DNA from: Chitinivibrio sp051745065
Lineage (GTDB): Bacteria; Fibrobacterota; Chitinivibrionia; Chitinivibrionales; Chitinivibrionaceae
DNA length: 22,131 nt
Assembly (NCBI GenBank): GCA_051745065.1
Contig: JBNJDQ010000023.1
Location: 1 to 22,131 of the forward strand
Direction: 5' to 3'
Shown one piece after another: positions 17,185 through 22,131 of the stretch; position 1 is the first letter of the stretch; every line of letters begins with the position of its first letter. The position numbers and the translations under genes are program-made. The notes under the pieces are model-generated. The model saw only the letters and a list, made by a program, of their open reading frames with translations. It had not been told where the DNA came from and searched no databases.

Positions 17185-18891
17185 ATGCGTTTTACCGACT
17201 ATATCCGAAAACTGAAGCCGTCTGTTGTCTTTGCCCGTCTTCTTGATGATTCCTCTGTCACGGTCCTTTCCGAGGGGGTTTTCAGCAGCATTGCTGAAAA
17301 ATTCTGCAGCAGTGACGCTGTGCTGACGCGGATAAAACCACTTTCACCGGAGGCCAAAAAACTTCTCACGGCAGTTTATCTCAGCAGTGGCGGGTTCTCT
17401 GCAGAAGAGATTGATCCTGCTTTGCGCAGTGCTCTTCTCAGCCGTTTTTTGGTGTGCGAAGCCTGGCGCAGCGGTGAGTCCCGCCTTTTCCCCTTTGATG
17501 AAATGATTCCGGCTGTGATCAGAATGTGGCAGGGCGATTCTCTTTCTGCAGAGCAGCAGTCTGCAGGGCTCGCTTTTGCGCCCCGGGCGTACCTGCGTGA
17601 TTCCGCCCTGATCTGCGGATATATTCGGGCTGAATCGGGAATTGAACTGAAAAAGGACGGCGGTTTTCGCAAAGCCCTTGCCGACTATATTGAAAGGACT
17701 ACTGCTTTGGGAAAATTGTTTTCCCTCTGTGAGCCTCTTGGAATATCCACGGATGATCTTCTTCATGTTCTGATGCAACACCTGAAATATGCCGGAATCA
17801 TCTATTCTGAAAGCAGAACACTGTATTTCCGTCAGTGGCGGGAGATCTCTGCCCGGCAGGGCCTGGCGTCCCTGAATGGATTTATTCGGCCAGAATGTCT
17901 TCCTGACAGTGCAGTGCAACTCTGTGTTGATACGGAAAATTTTTCTGCACCCGGTCGTGCGGCCCTGCTTCTTGCAGCGTGGTTGGGCCTGTATGAAGTC
18001 GCTGTCGGCCCGCAGCAGGGGCAACTCTGCCTGAAGCGGATGGAATCCACTCCGGAGGCTCCGGTGATTGGTGCAGGGCGGGTGATGCCGGATTTTTCCG
18101 TACTGATCCCTGCGGAAATCGAACCGGCTGCTCTTCTGGAGTTTTTCCACTGCGGGGAGATGATTCGCTTTGATATGATTTATCACGGAAGAATCGAGCG
18201 ATACCGAATACTCAATGCTGTTTCCAGGGGGGTTGATCCCGATTCAATTATTGCCTTTCTGCGCCAATGGGAAGCGCCGGAGAACATCTGTACCACCGTA
18301 TCCGACTGGATTCGTCTCTTTGAACGGGCCTTTCTTCGGGGTGATCTTCTTGGTATTCGGGCGGATGCGGCAGACCAGCTCCTTGCCATGGACGACATTC
18401 GTGACAATGTGCATGAGATCACCGGATATCGTCTTTTTTATGTGCACCGTGATGCGCACCGGAGAATTGCCCGGCGTCTTGAGGAAGCCGGCCTTGACCT
18501 GCGCTTTCCCCGTTTTTTTGCAGACCCTGTGGCCGGTGCAGAGAACTCACGTCCGGGGTCTTTGCACCAAGAGGAAGGATGGGTAATTACTGCTGACCCT
18601 CCTCTTTCCGGTGAGGATGACAGCAGTGGCAGTACAAGTATCTACAGCCCGGACATGAAAAAACGGTCGCGCAGAGATATTGTTCGCCTCATTAAATATG
18701 CCCGTCTCATGGAGGAATATCTTCTGATACAATACCGGGAGGGCGAAACAAAAAAATACCTGCGTATTTGCCCTCTTGAGTATGGCGGGGACAATGATAA
18801 CATTGTTGAATCAAAAGATGAGTATGGAGCTGTTAAGCGCATAGATTTGAGTAAGATAGAAAAGATTGGAGTGGAAGAAAATGACCGTTGA
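17185..18891 (+). CDS. XPB/Ssl2-N-terminal-domain-like protein without a helicase
   Basis: The 568-residue protein has no signal peptide or membrane segment. Residues about 298-430 (GRVMPDFSVLIPAEI, then RYRILNAVSRGVDPDSIIAFL, then PENICTTVSDWIRLFERA) resemble the helicase-associated XPB/Ssl2 N-terminal domain, from memory Helicase_C_3. No Walker A or DEAD-type helicase motif is present. The last 75 residues (ARLMEEYLLIQYREG, ICPLEYGG, AVKRIDLSKIEKIGV) look like a WYL-type small beta domain, which in relatives binds nucleic acid or ligands. The function is unknown. The stop overlaps the dnaE start by 11 bases. ATG at 17185 has GGGGGA upstream and a candidate promoter. An in-frame ATG at 17104 overlaps the MATE stop but lacks a ribosome binding site. 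Confidence 0.7.
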   Translation: MRFTDYIRKLKPSVVFARLLDDSSVTVLSEGVFSSIAEKFCSSDAVLTRIKPLSPEAKKLLTAVYLSSGGFSAEEIDPALRSALLSRFLVCEAWRSGESRLFPFDEMIPAVIRMWQGDSLSAEQQSAGLAFAPRAYLRDSALICGYIRAESGIELKKDGGFRKALADYIERTTALGKLFSLCEPLGISTDDLLHVLMQHLKYAGIIYSESRTLYFRQWREISARQGLASLNGFIRPECLPDSAVQLCVDTENFSAPGRAALLLAAWLGLYEVAVGPQQGQLCLKRMESTPEAPVIGAGRVMPDFSVLIPAEIEPAALLEFFHCGEMIRFDMIYHGRIERYRILNAVSRGVDPDSIIAFLRQWEAPENICTTVSDWIRLFERAFLRGDLLGIRADAADQLLAMDDIRDNVHEITGYRLFYVHRDAHRRIARRLEEAGLDLRFPRFFADPVAGAENSRPGSLHQEEGWVITADPPLSGEDDSSGSTSIYSPDMKKRSRRDIVRLIKYARLMEEYLLIQYREGETKKYLRICPLEYGGDNDNIVESKDEYGAVKRIDLSKIEKIGVEENDR

Positions 18892-21800
18892 ACACAGCAG
18901 GTTTGTGCATCTGCATACCCATAGTGAATACAGTTTTCTTGACGGGGCAATTAAAATCGGTGATCTTGTGAAGAAAGCTGCAGAGCAGAAGGCTCCCGCA
19001 GCGGCTCTTACGGATCACGGCGGACTTTTCGGTGCCATGGAATTCTACAAGGCATGCAACAGCGAAGGAATTAAACCGATTCTTGGTTTTGAAGCCTACG
19101 TCACGCCCCGCAGCCGCACGCTCAAAGATAAAGATCGCTTCCATTTGGTTCTTCTTGCGAAAAACAATGAGGGGTGGAAAAACATTATGAAGCTTTCCAG
19201 TATCGGCTACACGGAAGGCTTTTATTACAAACCACGAATTGACTATGAAGTACTTCGAAAGTATTCCTCCGGCATCATTGCTACTTCTGCATGTATCGGC
19301 GGTGAGGTGCCCAAGGCTTTGCTGGAGGGTAACCGGGATAAGGCAATAGAGAAAATTGATACCTATCTTGATATCTTCGGGGAGGATAATTTTTATCTGG
19401 AGCTGCAGGATCATGGTATGGATGCCGAGCATATTGTCATGGAACAGATGATTGATCTTGCCGGTGACAAAGGGGTCCCCATGATTGTCACCAATGATGC
19501 CCACTATCTTACCAAAGAGGATTCTGCCGCCCACGATGTACTCCTGTGCATGCAGACCAATGCTAAATATGATGAGGAGAAACGCTTTCGTTTTCCCACG
19601 GAGGAGTTTTATTTCAAATCTCCTGAAGAGATGAGTCAGCTTTTTCCGCAGGTGCCCGAAGCAATGAGTAACACCGTGCGCATAGCTGAACAATGTTACG
19701 TGGAACCGGAACATCCGCCGCAGCTGCCCAGTGCCGGTATTCCCGACGGCTTTGAGAGTGAAGGGGAGTACCTTCGCCGCCTGTCCTACGACGGGGCCCG
19801 GGAGATCTACGGTGAGCTGACGGATACCCTTGAGGAACGCCTTGAGTACGAGCTTGATATTATTATTTCCATGGGATTTCCCGGATATTTCCTCATTGTC
19901 CGTGATTTTCTTCTTTGGGCGGATTCTCAGGGTATTATGCGCGGCTGCCGTGGCTCTGCCGCCGGTTCGCTTGTGGGTCGATGCGTCGGCATAACAAACG
20001 TTGATCCAATTAAATACGATCTGATCTTCGAGCGATTTCTTAACCCTGAGCGCGTCAGTATGCCCGATGTGGATGCGGATATTGCCGACTCCGACCGCGG
20101 GCGGGTAATACGCTACTGCGTCGATAAATACGGCGCCGAGGCAGTCAGTCAGATTATCAACTTCGGCCGCATGAAGGCAAAGGCCGCCGTGAAGGATGTG
20201 GCCCGGGTGATGAATGTTCCTCCTTCGGATTCACAGAAACTCTCCAATATGGTGGAGGAGGGCACCATCGGTGAATCCATTGAGAAAAACGGCGAACTGC
20301 GTGATCTTTTGGGAAAAAACAGTCTCTACAGTAAGGTCTTCGAATTTGCCCGTAAGCTGGAGGGACTCGCGCGTCAGCCGGGAATGCATGCGGGAGGGGT
20401 AATTATTGCTCCCGGTGATATTCCGCAATGGTCGCCGATTTTTAAACAGGCCGGTCAGGATGCGTCGGTTATGACTCAATTTGATATGGGGTTTGTTGAG
20501 GATACGGGCTTAATCAAGATGGATTTTCTCGGCCTTCGTACTCTTTCGGTTATTCAGGAGACGGTTAATCTGATTAAAGAGTTTCATACTGTTGATATCG
20601 ATATCTGGAATGATATCACCGACGGCGATGAGAAGACCTACCGCGAAATTTTTCATACCGGTGAAACGGTCGAAATCTTTCAGTTTGAATCACCGGGAAT
20701 GCGCAAGTATCTGAAGAAACTCAAGGCAACGTCAATCGAAGATCTTATCGCCATGACGTCTCTGTATCGTCCCGGTCCCATGGAAAATATCGACAGTTTT
20801 ATTCGCCGTAAGCACGGTAAAGAGAAAATCGAATATCCCCATGAAATGCTTAAACCAATACTTGATGTTACTTACGGTATCATAGTGTATCAGGAGCAGG
20901 TTATGCGTATTGCTCAGCAGATGGGACGATTCTCGCTGGGACAGGCGGATATCCTGCGAAAGGCCATGGGGAAAAAGAAGCTTGCCCAGATGGAAAAGAT
21001 GAAAAAGGATTTTCTGAAAGGGGCTGAGGAGCAGAATATTGATCTGCAGAAGGCCGATGCTGTGTGGAAACTGATGGAGAAGTTTGCTCAGTACGGGTTT
21101 AACAAAGCCCATGCCTGCGTCTACGCCCATGTATCCTACCAGTCGGCCTATCTGAAAGCGCATTACCCCTGCGAATACATGGCTGCGGTGATGACCTCCC
21201 GTATCGGTGACAAGGATAAATTCGTTTCCGCCACGGAGGAGGCAAAGCGCCTGGGTATAACCGTGCTTCCGCCGGATGTCAATGTATCAACTCCCAACTG
21301 CAGTGTTACGAACGGACAGATCTCCATTGGTCTCAAGGCAATTGCCAATGTGGGCAAGGCGTCACAGGCGGTGGTTGTCCAGCGGGAAAAAGACGGCCCC
21401 TTCAGCGATATTTTTGATCTCTGCAGCCGCGTTGATCTGCGGGATATGAGTAAAAAGGCATTGGAGTCTCTGATCTTTGCCGGTGCCCTGGACTGCTTTG
21501 GGGGCAATCGTGCGACCCTGCATTCCATGATAGAGGCCGCTGTTGAATACGGCAAGAAGCGGCAGGAGGAAAGTGCAAGCGGCCAGACAAATCTCTTTGG
21601 TGAAAGCAGTGCGGCTCTGCCGGTTCCCCGCATCACCGAAAAGGATGAATGGGATCATTTTGAACTGCTGGCCCATGAAAAAGAGGTGATGAATTTTTAC
21701 GTGAGCGGTCATCCTCTCGAAGCGTATCGTGACGAGATTGACGGTTTTGCCGATTTCTCTTTCTCCGGCGAGCATATCAGCCGTATCCGCAGCGGAGCCA

Positions 21801-22131
21801 GTGTGCGTGCCGGCGGCGTTATTACCCGTAAGAAAATATTCAATTCCCGCAAGGACGGGCGTCCCATGGCATTTTTGGGATTTGAGGATCTTTACGGCGA
21901 AGGGGAGCTCTTTTTTCCCCCGAAAATGTATGAACTGAACAGCCATCAATGCGATGTGGAAAATATGGTCCTTGTACGCGGTAAGATCGAGAAAGAGCAT
22001 ACCGGCGAAGGGGAGGACAGCGCCATTAAGTGTAAAATTATCGCCGAAAAAGTCCTGCCCCTGCAGGAAGCCCGCCGGGCAATTGCCAAATCCGTACATG
22101 TGCATGTCAGTACGGGAGGACTTGAAGAGGA
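18881..22131 (+). CDS. dnaE: DNA polymerase III alpha subunit, 3' end cut by the window
   Basis: DnaE is the replicative DNA polymerase catalytic subunit. The open frame runs 1,083 codons to the window edge with no stop; typical proteins have about 1,150-1,200 residues, so roughly 70-120 are missing. The PHP domain begins FVHLHTHSEYSFLDG (H10, H12) with TDHGG and NDAHY, so its metal-site residues look retained. The polymerase core has GCRGSAAGSLVG, PDVDADI with acidic residues D398 and D400, and DFLGLRTL with D548, matching the spacing of the E. coli catalytic triad (401, 403, 555). YRPGPMENIDSFIRRKHG, a helix-hairpin-helix region and an OB-fold region (about 985-1030) follow. The start ATG lies inside the end of the previous gene, suggesting coupled translation. 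Confidence 0.96.
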   Translation, partial: MTVEHSRFVHLHTHSEYSFLDGAIKIGDLVKKAAEQKAPAAALTDHGGLFGAMEFYKACNSEGIKPILGFEAYVTPRSRTLKDKDRFHLVLLAKNNEGWKNIMKLSSIGYTEGFYYKPRIDYEVLRKYSSGIIATSACIGGEVPKALLEGNRDKAIEKIDTYLDIFGEDNFYLELQDHGMDAEHIVMEQMIDLAGDKGVPMIVTNDAHYLTKEDSAAHDVLLCMQTNAKYDEEKRFRFPTEEFYFKSPEEMSQLFPQVPEAMSNTVRIAEQCYVEPEHPPQLPSAGIPDGFESEGEYLRRLSYDGAREIYGELTDTLEERLEYELDIIISMGFPGYFLIVRDFLLWADSQGIMRGCRGSAAGSLVGRCVGITNVDPIKYDLIFERFLNPERVSMPDVDADIADSDRGRVIRYCVDKYGAEAVSQIINFGRMKAKAAVKDVARVMNVPPSDSQKLSNMVEEGTIGESIEKNGELRDLLGKNSLYSKVFEFARKLEGLARQPGMHAGGVIIAPGDIPQWSPIFKQAGQDASVMTQFDMGFVEDTGLIKMDFLGLRTLSVIQETVNLIKEFHTVDIDIWNDITDGDEKTYREIFHTGETVEIFQFESPGMRKYLKKLKATSIEDLIAMTSLYRPGPMENIDSFIRRKHGKEKIEYPHEMLKPILDVTYGIIVYQEQVMRIAQQMGRFSLGQADILRKAMGKKKLAQMEKMKKDFLKGAEEQNIDLQKADAVWKLMEKFAQYGFNKAHACVYAHVSYQSAYLKAHYPCEYMAAVMTSRIGDKDKFVSATEEAKRLGITVLPPDVNVSTPNCSVTNGQISIGLKAIANVGKASQAVVVQREKDGPFSDIFDLCSRVDLRDMSKKALESLIFAGALDCFGGNRATLHSMIEAAVEYGKKRQEESASGQTNLFGESSAALPVPRITEKDEWDHFELLAHEKEVMNFYVSGHPLEAYRDEIDGFADFSFSGEHISRIRSGASVRAGGVITRKKIFNSRKDGRPMAFLGFEDLYGEGELFFPPKMYELNSHQCDVENMVLVRGKIEKEHTGEGEDSAIKCKIIAEKVLPLQEARRAIAKSVHVHVSTGGLEE

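Noticed and set aside
18881..22131. Possible frameshift or pseudogene in dnaE
   Set aside because: Spot checks of the frame at several places down to the edge show continuous DnaE sequence with the catalytic Asp residues intact; only the window edge cuts it.

Overview
The window looks like chromosomal DNA from a motile, Gram-negative-type bacterium. It holds housekeeping genes (nadB, carA, carB, an aspartokinase gene, a Sua5-type gene, dnaE), a stand-alone FliN-type flagellar switch protein, and a secreted GH19 chitinase whose C-terminal domain resembles the FlgD-Ig-like domain of secreted proteins in the Fibrobacterota/FCB group. A chitin-degrading relative of Fibrobacterota (Chitinivibrionia-like) is my best guess. 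That is inference from gene content, not a database match.

Layout. Positions 1-1027 have no convincing gene. They hold an array of about 490 bp of short tandem repeats (21-bp units drifting into 20-bp units), then a patch of small inverted and direct repeats that looks like dispersed repeat debris. Positions 1028-4318 (minus strand) carry a VanZ-like membrane protein, L-aspartate oxidase (nadB) and an exported protein of unknown function whose start overlaps the nadB stop. Positions 4504-6377 (plus) carry a class II glutamine amidotransferase and a Sua5-type threonylcarbamoyl-AMP synthase. Positions 6425-8014 (minus) carry the chitinase, which converges on the Sua5 gene across a terminator hairpin. 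Positions 8305-12714 (minus) carry carA-carB, ending in a strong terminator and preceded by a structured leader. Positions 12944-15511 (plus) carry a zinc-ribbon membrane protein, the FliN-type protein and aspartokinase, closed by a terminator. Positions 15785-22131 (plus) carry a MATE transporter, a 568-residue protein with a region like the XPB/Ssl2 helicase N-terminal domain, and dnaE, which runs off the right edge.

How the genes work together. CarAB makes carbamoyl phosphate for pyrimidines and arginine, NadB starts NAD synthesis from aspartate, and aspartokinase starts the lysine/threonine/methionine branch from aspartate. The Sua5-type protein makes the activated intermediate for tRNA t6A. 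The chitinase supplies external carbon and nitrogen. The least explained parts are the tandem array, the orphan XPB_N-like gene overlapping dnaE, and the exported protein overlapping nadB. Three terminators in the window share the same hairpin-stem word, GGCTGTCC. I saw no tRNA, rRNA, CRISPR array, transposase or prophage gene.
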